Source: Merluccius polli (lineage: Eukaryota > Chordata > Actinopteri > Gadiformes > Merlucciidae). Taken from it: 64,000 nucleotides of DNA. The translations under genes and the position numbers were made by a program. Shown here in pieces: positions 21,341 through 33,700 of this stretch. The stretch is taken from NCBI GenBank assembly GCA_030340625.1, contig JAOPHQ010004284.1, positions 28,501-92,500 of the forward strand, read 5' to 3'. Under the pieces are notes generated by a model. That model made no database searches, was not told the origin of the DNA, and worked only from the letters and a program-made list of their open reading frames with translations. Each line of letters begins with the position of its first letter. The stretch's first letter is position 1.

Positions 21341-21950
21341 TTCCATTTCTGCCAAGAGATGCCACTTATTTCTACACATTGTACCTTTAATTACCGCTTA
21401 CAGGTCAATTGTAACCAAATTACACGTACAATACCGGGTTGTTTATTAGCGTTCTTTTGTTACATTTCCAACTACCCATTGCCCGCTGCATGTTTCGAGT
21501 TGACTGTCAATGAAATAATAACATTCAAGGTTTAGTTTATATGGTAGGTTTACTTGCCGGTTGTCATTGGAAACTGCTTGAGAAGGGGGTCCGCCCGACA
21601 GGTCTGTGTTTGTAGAGTTGGGGACGTCACTGGGAATAATCCAAGTGGATCGCAGTTGGAGGAGTGACCTATAACTATTGTGTATTTCTTAATGTGTTTA
21701 TTTGCCGATTAGTATGTGTTTGCTTTGAGACAAATAATATATCCAATTTTAATGAATAGTTGTGGAACCTGCGTATCCATCGCTAATATAAAAGGTCATG
21801 ATTTACCTGTTGCTAGGATTCAGCTCCATATAAGCAGTCGGATACTGGTCATGGGGGGGGTTAGGCAGTGGGTATTTTGCTATTATTTTAAAGTTTTTCT
21901 AGTAACATAGTTTTTAGGGTCAACACTGTAAACAAATGTTTATTTGTTTA
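21341..21950. other. non-coding stretch
   Basis: AT-rich DNA with a G run near 21855. No coding region is supported. Confidence 0.35.
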
Positions 21951-21954
21951 TTTT

Positions 21955-22025
21955 AAAGATCCCCATTAGCTGATGCCATGGCAATCAGCTAGTCTTCCTG
22001 GGGCCACACCTGACATACTATACAT
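21955..22025 (-). repeat. probable LINE 3'-end fragment
   Basis: Carries AAGATCCCCATTAGCTGATG and TCTTCCTGGGG, words I recall as a common fish retroposon tail. Short and without flanking evidence. Confidence 0.35.
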
Positions 22026-22073
22026 AACACAGTACATGATAAACATTAAATTGCATTAATGTACACTAAATTT

Positions 22074-23890
22074 GATCGGACTGGATAGTCCTTATTGTCC
22101 CTGAGGGGCAATTTGGTTTGCAAACAGTAGTCAACACAACCAATACACATCATTTAATACAGTAGATGTCATCCTAATAAGCTTGCAATGAGATATAAAG
22201 CACTAAGAGTCCATCAGTCCTCTGTTAAAGTGGGTATGCAATAGCAGCTAGGCCTACAGCTTGTTTAAAAACAGCTAACAGAACAAATTATCTCAGATAT
22301 GTGTGATTTAGAAAGAGGGTGTTGAGGGTCCGCCAGAATGGCCTTTGCCCTCCAAGTTGCTCTAAGTTCATAAACATGGCCAAGATTATTCAAGATAGTG
22401 CCAATAGTCTTTTGGCAACATTTAACAATCTCTCCCAGTCTATTTTTTTAACCATGCTGAGGTTGCCAAACCAACAGATCATTGCAAAAGTTAAAATTGA
22501 CTCAATTAAAGATGAATAAAATAAAAAGAGCTATCTGTCCATGTTAAAGTAAGGTGACCAGACGTCCCCGGTTTCCGGGGACAGTCCCCGTTTTCAGTGA
22601 CCTGTCCCCGGCTACTGCTGTCCCCGGAAATGTCCCTGGTTTTCACTGTGACTGAAAGAGGTTTTTACACCGCTGAACCTAAAATGTCCCTGGATTTTGT
22701 CTCAGAAATCTGGTCACCTTATGTTAAAGGCCCTTAACTTTCTCAAGAACAGTCTCTGATTGGCCTTTTTGAAGATGGAGTCAATTTTGGCATCAAAAGT
22801 CATTTTATCGTCCAGGATGGTGCCCAAGTACCTATATTGGCTGTCTCCACAGCTATACCCTTGATAAATGTCGGTGCCGTGAGGGTTTTGGCCAAAGTCG
22901 ATGAGCATATCTTTTGTCTTGGAGACATTGAGTTACAAATATGAGTCATCACACAATTTGATGAAGTTGTCCAAGACTGGACCATGGCCCACCTCATGGT
23001 CCTGCAGAGGCTAACAATCACTGAATCATCAGCAAACTTGGTTATGAACCTTGACTCAAACATACTCTGGCAGGCAGTCATTGGTGTAGAGCACAAATAA
23101 CAAGGGCGACAAAACGCTCCCCTTGGGTGATCCTGTAGAACACATCAGGGCCTCAGAAAAAGTGTCATTGTTAGAAAGTCAACCAGCCAACATAGTGCCT
23201 AAGTTAACAACGGCTATTTCAGAAAGCCTGCGAGCTAGAATATGGGACTGCATGCAGTTGAAAGTTGACGAGAAATCAACAAAGCATAAGCATATATGTG
23301 TCTTCTTGCCCTCCTGGTGTCCAACAACCAAATCCCACAATCTTGCTGTGGCATCCTCTATCTCCTTCCTTGCTTGATAATTGGAGTGGGTCAATTACGC
23401 TCTGTGTCATGGCCAGTAAGCTCCTATTCACGATTTTTTTTAAAACCCATAACTAATGAGGTAAGCGCCACGGGGCGAAAAACATTCAACACCTTTGGTG
23501 AAGGAACCTTGTCCACTGGAAACAACCATGTATTCTCTCCATAACATGGGAACTTTATTCTGTGATAGAGCATGTGAAAATGCCACACAAGAAAAAAACA
23601 GTTTTTAAGCCGTCGGCCGCTGGTGCAGTCAGGCCCATGACTTTTCCTCACATTTGTCTGTTCAAGAGTTCTCCAGACATCCATTTCATTGATCTGAATC
23701 GGACTCTAACTGCCCTCTGCAGCAACTTGGCCAGTTCACCACTAAAATCATGGGAATCAAATCTCAGGTAAAACTGGTTTAGCTCCTCTGCCAGGACGGA
23801 GTCAGACTTCAGGTTTAAACACCCTTTTTTTTTGTCTTGAATTCCCACCATAGATTTGATTCCCCTCAAATGTACATTAATATAAAAACA
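22074..23890 (-). mobile_element. L2/Rex-like LINE, 5'-truncated and decayed
   Basis: On the minus strand, coding pieces run in LINE order. First, AEELNQFYLRFDSHDF (pre-RT). Then RTLEQTNVRKSHGPD, the APGPDG equivalent, and KVPSPKVLNVFRPVALTS. Then FVDFSSTFNCMQSHIL, ITKFADDSVIVSL with the FADD box, and YRYLGTILDDKMTFDAKID; last, KKANQRLFLRKLRAFNI. The 3' region at 22074-22115 carries TTGCCCCTCAGGGACAATAAGG, a typical L2/CR1 tail. Frameshifts are frequent. A 172-bp MITE interrupts it at 22550. Confidence 0.88.
22550..22721. mobile_element. 172-bp MITE inserted in the LINE
   Basis: Perfect 13-bp inverted ends TAAGGTGACCAGA and TCTGGTCACCTTA, flanked by exact duplications TGTTAAAG at 22542-22549 and 22722-22729. 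The interior repeats GTCCCCGG words. The 8-bp TSD points to a hAT-driven MITE. The LINE continues on both sides, giving the order LINE first, MITE second. Confidence 0.93.
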
Positions 23891-24114
23891 ATGCAACGCT
23901 ATCATTGATATGTAAATAAAAAATTAAAATGTACATTCATATACAATTTTAAAGCCTGTTGACACTGAACATACATTTAGGTAGAAAACAAATTAAACCT
24001 CAATATATAGTTAAAAAGAGAATAATACAACTCGTATGAAGCGGTACAGGAATATTGAAAAGCAGCACAGAGTTATACCTTCTACTATTCAGTCTGTCAT
24101 CTACAGTACATGAA

Positions 24115-24400
24115 TCATCTGCATACCAATAGATACCTCTGCATATTCTTTTTAAAGGATGATTTCTTTTTTATTAGGTGGATGTTAAGGGGTAAATTAT
24201 AACAGTTTGTTATGGCTCTGTAAATAAGTTTTTCAACAAGTTGGGTACCACAATATGAGTCATGTGTTAGTGAACTCTTTGGCCGAATAAAGATGTTCTT
24301 TGAGTTGATCGTGCAACTAAAACGTGGCCATGCTTGAGGAAATCCTTGCCTGCTCAATGGTGAGCCATGAACTTTGCTGGAGGCCAACGTTTCTGTGCTA
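24115..24400 (-). mobile_element. possible LINE C-terminal fragment
   Basis: On the minus strand a frame reads NIFIRPKSSLTHDSYCGTQL, then AITNCYNLPLNIHLIKKKSS and FKKNMQRYLL. This has the look of a LINE pol tail (NLP followed by FKxxLxxYLL). No reverse transcriptase is attached, so the call is weak. Confidence 0.35.
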
Positions 24401-24499
24401 GTTCTAATAAAGTGGTCCAGAATCACTGTGGGATGGTCTTTTTTGTTGTCCTGAGTCTGCCTCCTACCACCTTCCATGAACCCTTGGCTGGGCTATCTC

Positions 24500-24524
24500 G
24501 TGTGTGTGTGTGTGTGTGTGTGTG
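24500..24524 (+). repeat. (TG)n microsatellite
   Basis: About 12 TG units. Confidence 0.9.
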
Positions 24525-24529
24525 CTCTG

Positions 24530-26063
24530 ATAAATTATGCATTACATTTGAAAGATTATTGAGAAGAGAAGATTATTTTTCCAGATAAGTTACAAATCAT
24601 GTTCAAGGGTAAAGAAACCGTCTGCTATTGTAGAACAATCTGTCCATCAACATTGACAACTTTGGTAACCCCAACAAAAAAAAGTACTCCGCACGAATGC
24701 TTCTTTTTACTTTTCCGTTGTAAATGTCATTCGTTCATTCAATGTTTTCCCACTGAAGAATTCGGCCATGGCGTGGACCACTGAAGCGACATCTGTTTGT
24801 GTAACCTGTTGGTGACATTTAACAGGGAACGTGTGAAATTAATAGGTAGAGAGCGAGAGCGAGAGAGAGTGGAGTCGACTCCATGGCTTCTGAATGGAGC
24901 TTACCCAAGGCCATTCGTCTTTGTAAGGGATTGTTGTGCGCACTGACATTTTATACGCTGTGAAGGGAGCAAAGTGGGCAGCTGTGTCCCGTGATTTATT
25001 TGCTGTTGTTTTTCATTTGGTTCCAGGAGAGGAGTGAGGATGCCAGAGCTTTGTCTGAATGCTGGCAGACGGGATGACATGCCGGGGCTATGTACAATAT
25101 TACATCATAATAATAATAATAATAATAATGACGATGTTACGATAACAATAACGATGACAAAAAAAGTTACTGCTCACAGTTTAGTAAAGTAATAAAAAAA
25201 CGAATAAGATTCTTCCTATTATTCTCACAACAGCACTCCTGTGTCTCTCCTCATTATTTAACCCTAATTCTTTGCCATGCAAACTAAAAAGCAATTTCAC
25301 AGATGCTTGACTTGAACATGTTATGTGTGTTTCTGTAGTGTTGTTTCACTGCATCCTTCCAGGCTCCTCGTAATTACGTCTCACAAGGGGTCTTCCTAAT
25401 GCCAAAAGTGGTCACAAAGCGCTTTCCAACATTTGTAAATCTCCTTAAGCTAGTAAATGCTCGCCGACAGAGCCTAGCTGTTTTGCATTAAGATGGACAG
25501 AAATTACACCTTCACAGCAGCTCTGCTGAGGTGTATTAGACATGGCATGTCAACGCACCTAAATTGATGGCTTAGTTGATCTAAATTTCCCGGACATTGT
25601 AAATGAGTGTGCAATTGAGCATATTTGACATAAAGTACACCGGCCTTTTATTATTCAGTCAGTATTGGCATTTGTGATTGTCCACTGGAAAGTATCACTT
25701 ATATGTGCAGGTAGCGAGAAGGTCAAATTGATCAGTTGTGTAGCAATTCTTCACTAAGCTTTATGCTGTGGGCCAGAACATAAAGAGATGGAAAAACTGA
25801 AGAAAACAAGTGGTGTTTTCCAATCCCCCCGGACAGGATCTATTGAGCATGCATATGCTGCATGTGCAATAATCCCTGCACACCACACAGCCAATGCTCT
25901 TAAAGAGATCTTCACTCAACAAGACTCCTTCATTCCCCATGCAACAGTGCAACAGACGGTAGCACTGTGGAAGTCCCTTGTACCTGCTTAATACAATGAG
26001 AAAGTCAATGAGTGGAATGTTGACTAGCGGTGTTACCTGCAAGGGTTGGGTTTACCTGTTGGA
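24530..26063. other. unique non-coding stretch
   Basis: No gene or mobile element recognised. A (TAA)n run lies at 25106-25129. The part at 25270-25700 is less AT-biased, lacks repeats and has several short AT-rich homeobox-type words; it could be conserved non-coding DNA, but this cannot be shown here. Confidence 0.35.
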
Positions 26064-26183
26064 CCTCTGACTAGGGATGTCCCGATCCCGATCCCCGGAT
26101 CGGATCGGGCCCGATACAGGGTTTTTAAGGTCAATCGGGATCGGCCGATCTAATTCAATTTCATGGCCGATCCATATTTTATA

Positions 26184-26235
<52 letters not shown>
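26184..26235 (+). repeat. (TA)n microsatellite
   Basis: About 25 TA units inside the hAT element; apparent Ile-Tyr frames over it are not genes. Confidence 0.95.
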
Positions 26236-26237
<2 letters not shown>

Positions 26238-26435
26238 CATTGTTACGTTTGTTTGTCGTTGTTGTCCTATACACGAATCCGGCGAAACTACCGGAAGTAA
26301 GCGGGCGCCATAACTACTTTTATAATGTCGAGTGGGAAAACATGTTCCGTTTTCAATTGTTTCAATAGCAGCAATAACATTTCCAGTTGGAAGAAAAAAC
26401 AATGTGTAATACACAAAATACCCCAGGGTAGCCCT

Positions 26436-26845
26436 CCCGGACACACACGCTAGCTTTTACCGCTGTTTTGTTTTTTTAAATCCGCACTTCCAGACCGTCA
26501 CCGGGGCTTCATATTAATGTGTCCGAGGAGAGTAACCCTCTCCCGGACACACACGCTAGCTTTTACCGCTGTTTTATTCCATCCGCAATTCCAGACCGTC
26601 ACCGGGGCTTCAGAGTAATGTGTCCGATGAGAGTAGCCCTCTCCCGGACACACACGCTAGCTTTTACCGCTGTTTTTTTTTTTTTTTTTAATCCGCACTT
26701 CCAGACCGTCACCGGGGCTTCAAAGTAATGTGTCCGAGGAGAGGAGCCCTCTCCCGGACACACACGCTAGCTTTTACCGCTGTGTTTTTTTTATTTTTTA
26801 TCCACACTTCCAGACTCTGTGACCGGGGCTTCAGAGTAATGTGGC
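26436..26845 (+). repeat. VNTR of 101-110-bp units
   Basis: Four units start CCCGGACACACACGCTAGC at 26436, 26542, 26643 and 26753, continue with a T run of variable length, and end with a copy of CACCGGGGCTTCA (partly altered in the last unit) and TAATGTGTCCG. T-run length differs between units, the sign of a mutable array. Confidence 0.95.
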
Positions 26846-27079
26846 CGCGCTATGGAATGCCATCCCGTCATTACATCGCTGAAAAAGGCATCTATTTCTT
26901 ATTCTATTTCTTAATGTACAGGAAATTAAATGTTGTTTGCCAACACAAAAAGTGATATCGGAAATCTGTATCGGAAAACCAGTATCGGGAAATATCGGGA
27001 TCGGATCGGGAGCAATATGAAAATATCGGAATCGGATCGGGAGCTAAAAAATGAGATCGGGACATCCCTACCTCTGACA

Positions 27080-29282
27080 CCACAATAGTGTAGGTCCTGG
27101 GATATGATGCATTGCAGATCTTGTCCCTTTTAAGCTTGTATACTTAACCATTTGTGTTTGTTTTGTCTCATGGTCGGGCTAATAGGATTTCACAGGTCGC
27201 TTTTTGTCGCCTCCTCTATTAGCAGGGCCATGTTTCTTTGGCCCCTCGGAGTCCGAAATACAGAAACACCTTTATCGGTTACGGCCGTCGCAGGGAGCTG
27301 CCTGCTGTTACACAGACAATGGTCTGATGGAATTACCTGCCAGGAGTCATACAGGTTGGGAAGCCAAGCTCACCCTCGTTGAAATGCATTTTCTATTTAT
27401 TTGGGATGTTAATTATGGTATCATTCCTGCAGGGCGTGGGAAACGCAGGTGTATAAACAAAAGAGCACAGCATGAATAATGGCCCAATGCTTGACATTAG
27501 AAACACACCTCATAAGTCTATGTTGCTGAACAGAGCAGATAAACGGTAGTCGGACTGGTTGGATAGCACCGAGGCACGGTAGCGTATTTTAAATGGACAA
27601 CATTTAAAATAAATACCTGCACATCACAGGAAATGCTTAAATGCTAATAGGGGAGCAGATAAAAGATGACAAGTGTTGCGTGTCCGATATGTTCTGTCCT
27701 TTAATGTGAGGTGCTAGTTGGTCGCACGTGAGGCCATTACCGGTTAAGCAGCACACCTCCTGCAGCTCAGTGGCTGGTTTTTATGCTGCCATCAGTCAAG
27801 GTTATGTTGCCCCTGATTTGTACTGTCATTATACAGGCCATGTTCTTCTCTGACATTTCAAGTACTCTGAAGGTGAGTGATGGTCTCATCACTTTTTTTT
27901 TTTGCACGGCTCCCAACCGAAATTGCCCTCCAGTGGGTTCAACCTGAAACAAAGACATTAGCCAGGCCTACTTGAGTGTACAAGTCGCTGTCTCGAGTTG
28001 AGTCGGGACTTTTCAAAGATGCGGTTCATTAAAGGGCCGTGTTCTAAACATTGCCAACCCTTTCGCAACTTTTCTTGATTTTCAAAGCAACTGTTGACCA
28101 CATATAAATATTGACGATGTAGATTTACCAGTTAGAACTTCTGCAAAATTAATCACAAAGTCTTTTTAATTAAACTAAAGCACCACGAGACAAATTAAAA
28201 GAGCTGCAATTGTAGCCGTTGTAGTGGAGGACCATCAATATTCCTGCTGCTATGACACTTTCCAAACAACCAACACAAACAACAGTATAGGGCTGGAATT
28301 TTTGGCACTGTTTTGCCCTGTTTCAGGGAGCCTTTTTCTGTCTTGTACAAATGGAGGTGAGTCTGTGGATGTTGGGGATACAAGATACAAGACTGGAGGG
28401 GCTTGCTCTTTTTCCCTTTGGATTACACAGCTTGCAAGCAGGCCACTGTGTGCTCCCAGCAATGCAACTGTGAATGGTAAGCAGAAATGGCCAACCACTG
28501 CAAAGAAGTCCAGGTGGGCCTGCAGTTCAGATAAGGCACATCAGCTTCGGTCAACGCACAAGACAATACAAATGGTAATGTCTAACTGTAGGGGCTGAAT
28601 TCTGTATTGGACTTGACCAGATCAGATCCCCCCTTCCCCTCCAACTGCTTATCTGTGAGGGGCTAGCTGATGGCTTAAATGGGAAATGGTAATACATGTG
28701 GGGGCCTTGCACTGCGCACACACAGCGACTTCAGGCCTGTGAAGTGCCCCCCCCCCCCCCTCTCTCTGTCTCTGTCATTGTCTCTGTGTGTGCTAGATGG
28801 TCCTGTGGGCCCCTTCAGGGGGCCATCTCTGCTCCATGGGTGTCTCTGGTTCCTTCTCGATTAAGGCCATTGTCCCTACAACCCTCCTCCACATCTCTTC
28901 AACTTGGAAAAAAACGGTCAGTCAATACGTTCCTAATCACCAGACCACAGCTGCCCGTGGTCTTCTCTGTGGGGTGGCTGAGAAGGAGCCAGGGCAGAAT
29001 GGGCAGCGCTTCTCCCACCAGGAGATGTCCTACTCCCTCTGCTGTTGTCTTTCCTGTACACAGGAGTGACTAGAATGTGGCTGCGCTATCCCACTTAAAC
29101 CAGGCACCACTTTACGTTTACAGCATTTTCTGTCCTTCTCTCAGCAATGTGGTGGAGCTGTAGTTTACTATGTATAAGTTATTGACATGAAATTGTCTCT
29201 CTGTTATAGAAAACAGAACAAAATGCATTTAGATATAACACAGGTATGACACAATCTCAACAGCAAATATTATAACAGTTTG
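27080..29282. other. unique non-coding stretch
   Basis: No gene recognised. Holds a C run followed by CT repeats at 28747-28790. The segment 27150-27480 has even base composition and no repeats and is a candidate for conserved regulatory DNA. Confidence 0.35.
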
Positions 29283-29290
29283 CATATCAA

Positions 29291-29858
29291 CAGGTCCGGA
29301 TCTACGCATAGGCACATGCCCAGGGCCTCCTGCCACTAGGGGGCCTAGGCAGAGGAGTAAAGAACATCAACTGCCTACATAAAATAATGTTCAACATATT
29401 TGTAAAACATATAAGTCAATATATAAAAATATTAAACTAAAACGTTATTTCAATGTATTTATTCATTTCCTTTTGTAAACATACACAATGTTGGCGTCAA
29501 TGTGCGGGAACAAGTATTTCCGGTTCAGTGGAGATCATGCTCGTATTAAAAACTCTCAGCAACGGAGGGATAGACATATCTAATGCATATCTTTAACACA
29601 TATTAAAATCAAATGTAAAATGCATATAAATGAAATGTATAATATAGGGCTATACTTTCTATTATAATTTAATGACATTTAAATTAAACAGATATAATAA
29701 ATAGATAAGCTAAAACATATACCTAACTAAATGAATGAGCATAATAATCATGTGGTAGTTAAGAGTAATTTTGTTTGTTTACCAAATATCAAAATGCGCG
29801 TGTAAGGGGGGGGCCCAAAAAAATAGTCTGCCTAATCTATGCATTTAATCCGGCCCTG
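29291..29858. mobile_element. non-autonomous hAT element, CAGGNCCGGAT ends
   Basis: Left end CAGGTCCGGATCTA, right end TTAATCCGGCCCTG, inverted with few mismatches. Exact 8-bp duplication CATATCAA at 29283-29290 and 29859-29866. 568 bp, AT-rich interior, no coding region. Confidence 0.93.
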
Positions 29859-30023
29859 CATATCAAACAAAAACTTGTTTCCAGAAAGTAGTTGTTTTTG
29901 CAATCATCCTTTTTTGCATGATTGTATACTACTATAGTTTTTGAATATAATTGTTAGTTTTGATTTATGGTCATTTTTATTGGAAACAAAATGTCAATTG
30001 ATTTGAACATCACAATAATACAC

Positions 30024-30044
30024 GTGTGTGTGTGTGTGTGTGTG

Positions 30045-30099
<55 letters not shown>
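30024..30099 (+). repeat. (TG)n-(TA)n compound microsatellite
   Basis: (TG)n at 30024-30050 joined to (TA)n at 30052-30099. The TA part continues at 30649-30706 on the other side of the inserted MITE. Confidence 0.95.
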
Positions 30100-30102
<3 letters not shown>

Positions 30103-30645
30103 TGGTGGGCCGTTATCGGCGTTAATGCGCTGCGATAACGCGAGACTCTTATTGCGCGATTAAAAAATTATCGCCGTTAATCTATTCTCAAAGTTGGGTT
30201 GGTAGCTGGGTCTATACCGGATTTCCACCAAGGACGGTAAGCGCTGAGGAACGGCTGTGCTGCGGAACGGCTGTGCTGCGGAACGGCTGCGTCCTCTGCC
30301 CGGCGACCCCCCCCCCCCCCCCCCCCCCCGTCGGTCGTAGGTCTGGGCAGTGGCGCCTTAATGCACGGGCTTACCTGGGCTTCAGCCCGGGGCCTCGGCC
30401 AATCAGGGGCCTCTTAAAAAATATATATTTTAAAAAAAGATGATAAACGTCCGTATTCGCGGTGTCATTACTGCCCCCCCCCCCCCCGTCAACAATCGCG
30501 CAGACTTACTTTTAGTCATTATTTAGGTAGCACACACATATTATGAATGCCTTCGACAGAATTCAAATGAGCCATTTTAATCTAGATTAATTCCAAGATT
30601 ACAGTTAGATTAATCTAGATTAAACAAATTAATCTATGCCCACCA

Positions 30646-30648
<3 letters not shown>
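30100..30648 (+). mobile_element. hAT-like MITE in a (TA)n tract, copy 1
   Basis: Left end TAGTGGTGGGCCGTTATCG, right end ATGCCCACCACTA. Flanks are (TA)n on both sides, so the duplication can be read as ATATATAT at 30092-30099 and 30649-30656. The interior includes C runs, AACGGCTG repeats and TAATCTAGATTA palindromes near the right end. An inverted relative lies at 59649-60297. Confidence 0.88.

Positions 30649-30706
<58 letters not shown>
30649..30706 (+). repeat. (TA)n microsatellite, right half
   Basis: Continuation of the TA tract split by the MITE. Confidence 0.95.
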
Positions 30707-30708
<2 letters not shown>

Positions 30709-30709
30709 G

Positions 30710-33700
30710 CCATTCATACAAAAACTGGATGTAATCACTCTTGTGTAACCCCATCAGTCATATGGCATCCTGAAATGGAAAGTAAGGCCTTGCTGTGCAA
30801 ATCAAGCATGACACAAATGGAGCTGTTCATGCTGGAATGCTAAAACTAGATGCACTTTGGTTATTTCAATCAATGGTCCATCTGGCACAAACGGTCCTAC
30901 TTGACTTTCACAACATAAACATCATCAACACCCAAGTGCCTTGAATGTCACGCTATTTACGATAACGTTGACATTTTGCTCTCCATAAAGGCTTTTTTTT
31001 ACAGCCATAGTCAATTCAATCAGAACCCAATCCGGCCAATCAGGAGCCTCCCTTTATAGCTTTATGAACTGAGCACCCCTAAAAATCTTTATATCGTCTC
31101 GAGGACATTTTTAGTGCAACAGAGTGTATGGGACTTCTCATGCACTTTTTCTGCCAATTTTAACCATAACATTCAACACATTTTTCACTTTGTTTAGAAA
31201 TTAAAGTCTCTTGTATGCTGTTTGTTTGTGTTAGTGCTGTTATTGTTTTTTTTAAATTCTCCAACTGAATCTAATTCTTAGAATCACATCATTAGGCACC
31301 TTTGAATCTATGTTAGTCTTATTTTAATACAAGTGAATATTTGGACCCTGCATAATGATAAGATGGATTGCTTAGTTGTTTTGTCATTCATGAAACAAAT
31401 AATATATGTATGCATAAACAAAGTATTCAACCCAAATGTACAGACAATGCTGACCAATAAGCACACACAACATCCACAATCAGAAAAATAGCATTTGTTA
31501 TTGAATCTTTATCTTCTCTGAAAGCAGATAACGTGTCAGTCCATCTCCCACAATGTTGACACAAACCACCATTTCCTCTAGACCGTTCCAGAATGCACAA
31601 AGAGAAGTGGACATTGTCTGCTTCCAATGGTTTTATAAGTCCCTAAAGATAGTGCTTAAATTGAAAACCTCCTATATATATCGACCTATGTATAAATAAA
31701 TCCCCACATACTTGGTAGCACAGAGGAAATTGGTTTGCAACCAAGCCGCATGATTTAAAAAGAACAATTAGAAGCTAACCGCACTTATTCATGAGAATGA
31801 ACAGGCAATAGCATAATTGGGTTGTAAATATGTTTCCAAAATGAATAACATTTCTTTGCTCCACAGAGTCCGTCATTGGATAAGTTGCAATGCTATCCTG
31901 AATGGAAGTTGACTTCAGCTTAAAATGGATAGATTCGAAGATACTTCCATCTTTCCATTGTTTCATGTTTTCCTTTGTTTCCTGTATTTAATTGCTAAAC
32001 TGTCAACAGTTAACTGTAAATACTAAACCACCAGCCAGCAACGAGTGTTTGACCTTGCTGTTTAACGATTTCAAAATAAGAGACACGGCCTCAAATGACT
32101 GAGTAGTTGCAACTTTTTAAACATAATTTAGAAAGGTACAGTTAAAAACAAATTAACAAAGGACATTTTTGCTAAATATTCCAAGGACATACTTCAGCTA
32201 GCATTTCTTGCGCTTTTCCATATGAAAAATAGTTTGGAAGAAGATCGGCAATGTAAACGGACTCACGTAGAGGCAATTCTACACCCTTCCCCTCACTACT
32301 CCTACTGCTGTTAATATCCAAGTTCTGACACTTCTGTCATGAAATACCACGAGAATGGATTGGCCCTGGTCCTGCAACACTTTACAGGTGTAATATAAGG
32401 GCGTCCTTGAAACATGAATAAATAATCAATGAATTGTTATTCAGATATCCATATTCCATTGGTAAGCATGATAAAACCTAGGGGGGGGGGGGGGGGGGTT
32501 GTTCAAGGCAATGATAAAGCAGCTCACATGTTATTCAACCCACGCAAGGCTGTGTGTGTGTGTCAGCCATAAAGAAACACAGCAATGCAAGGCGATGTAA
32601 TAGAAATGAAGCCGTGGGGGAACTTCCTGTCATCATCAGTATTGTTTCTGCGTAGCACCATGCTGGCGGGGGAGACATTTAAAGAGAGAATCAGCCGTAC
32701 ATCTCTGTATGGATGTTTAAGCCAGTGAGATATACAATCAAAGGCAAACCAAAAAAACCAACCGATTCTGGATTAGGAATGAGCACTATCACTAAAGCTG
32801 TCCCTGTAGGTGGACGGGAACATTTGAATTCACGGTTGTAGACGGTGCTGGGAAGGTAACAAACCTTTGCAATGGAAGCAGCACTATTGGGCATTTTTAA
32901 TGTCTTCTGTAAACAGACATGGTGGCAGGTGCTTTGTTTTAGCTCCCCGAGCACATTGCCAAGTGCCTGACTTCCAGTGTCCTTGGTTACGCTCACTCCC
33001 AGGCAGTCCCATTGGACTCGATATGGGGGGGCAGGGGGGCGGGCTAGATTCAAGCCAGGTAGTACCTGCAGAAAGCAAAGCTACACACACCTGTCACCCT
33101 TCACATCTGAACCATCGTAACTCCTCATGAACTAAATACCATGATTTATACAGTGCATGCTAGCGCTAGTGATGCAAATGAATGTACTGCTGTTATATAC
33201 AGTATGCCCTCCTTTATATGCTAATATGCATGTTGATGGTGGCAGAAAATATGCTAATATAATTCACACAAAATAAATTATCGGAAGGAAAGGAGGAGAT
33301 AGAGAGCAGATATGTCTGTGCCGTTTGGAAAGAACAGTTTATTTAAATTTACCAAACAGACCAGTTTAACTGATAAAAAAAAAACAATACAGTAGCCTAC
33401 AGCAATCAGAAATGGGCATCTGAATGAAACAGTGAATACTGTGTGTTTCCATCCAAATAGAAATGATGAACAATCTTCAGGATTTTTACTTGAACCGCCT
33501 CTCTGTGGCATATCACCACTCATTCCTCAGTATTTTCCTTTTCCTCCATGTTTACTTTAGGCCTGCAACTAACGTCGTTCACTGTCCATTGGCAGCTTGG
33601 TCTGATGAGCAGATATTTGGTAATATTAGCATTTCTATAAGGAGCAAGTGTATATTTCTTTTTACTAAATAACTATATATAATTATAATCAATACATCTT

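Larger units (their letters stand above)
26072..27070. mobile_element. hAT element with VNTR, TAGGGATGTCCCGATC ends
   Basis: Ends TAGGGATGTCCCGATC and GATCGGGACATCCCTA are perfect 16-bp inverted repeats. The flanking duplication CCTCTGAC is exact at 26064-26071 and 27071-27078. Subterminal DNA is packed with CGGATCGG/GATCGGG words. The interior has a (TA)n run and a minisatellite, and no transposase frame. Non-autonomous and recent. Confidence 0.95.

Noticed and set aside
26052..26444. Frames with long Ile-Tyr runs, also at 61540-61808
   Set aside because: Translation of (TA)n microsatellites.
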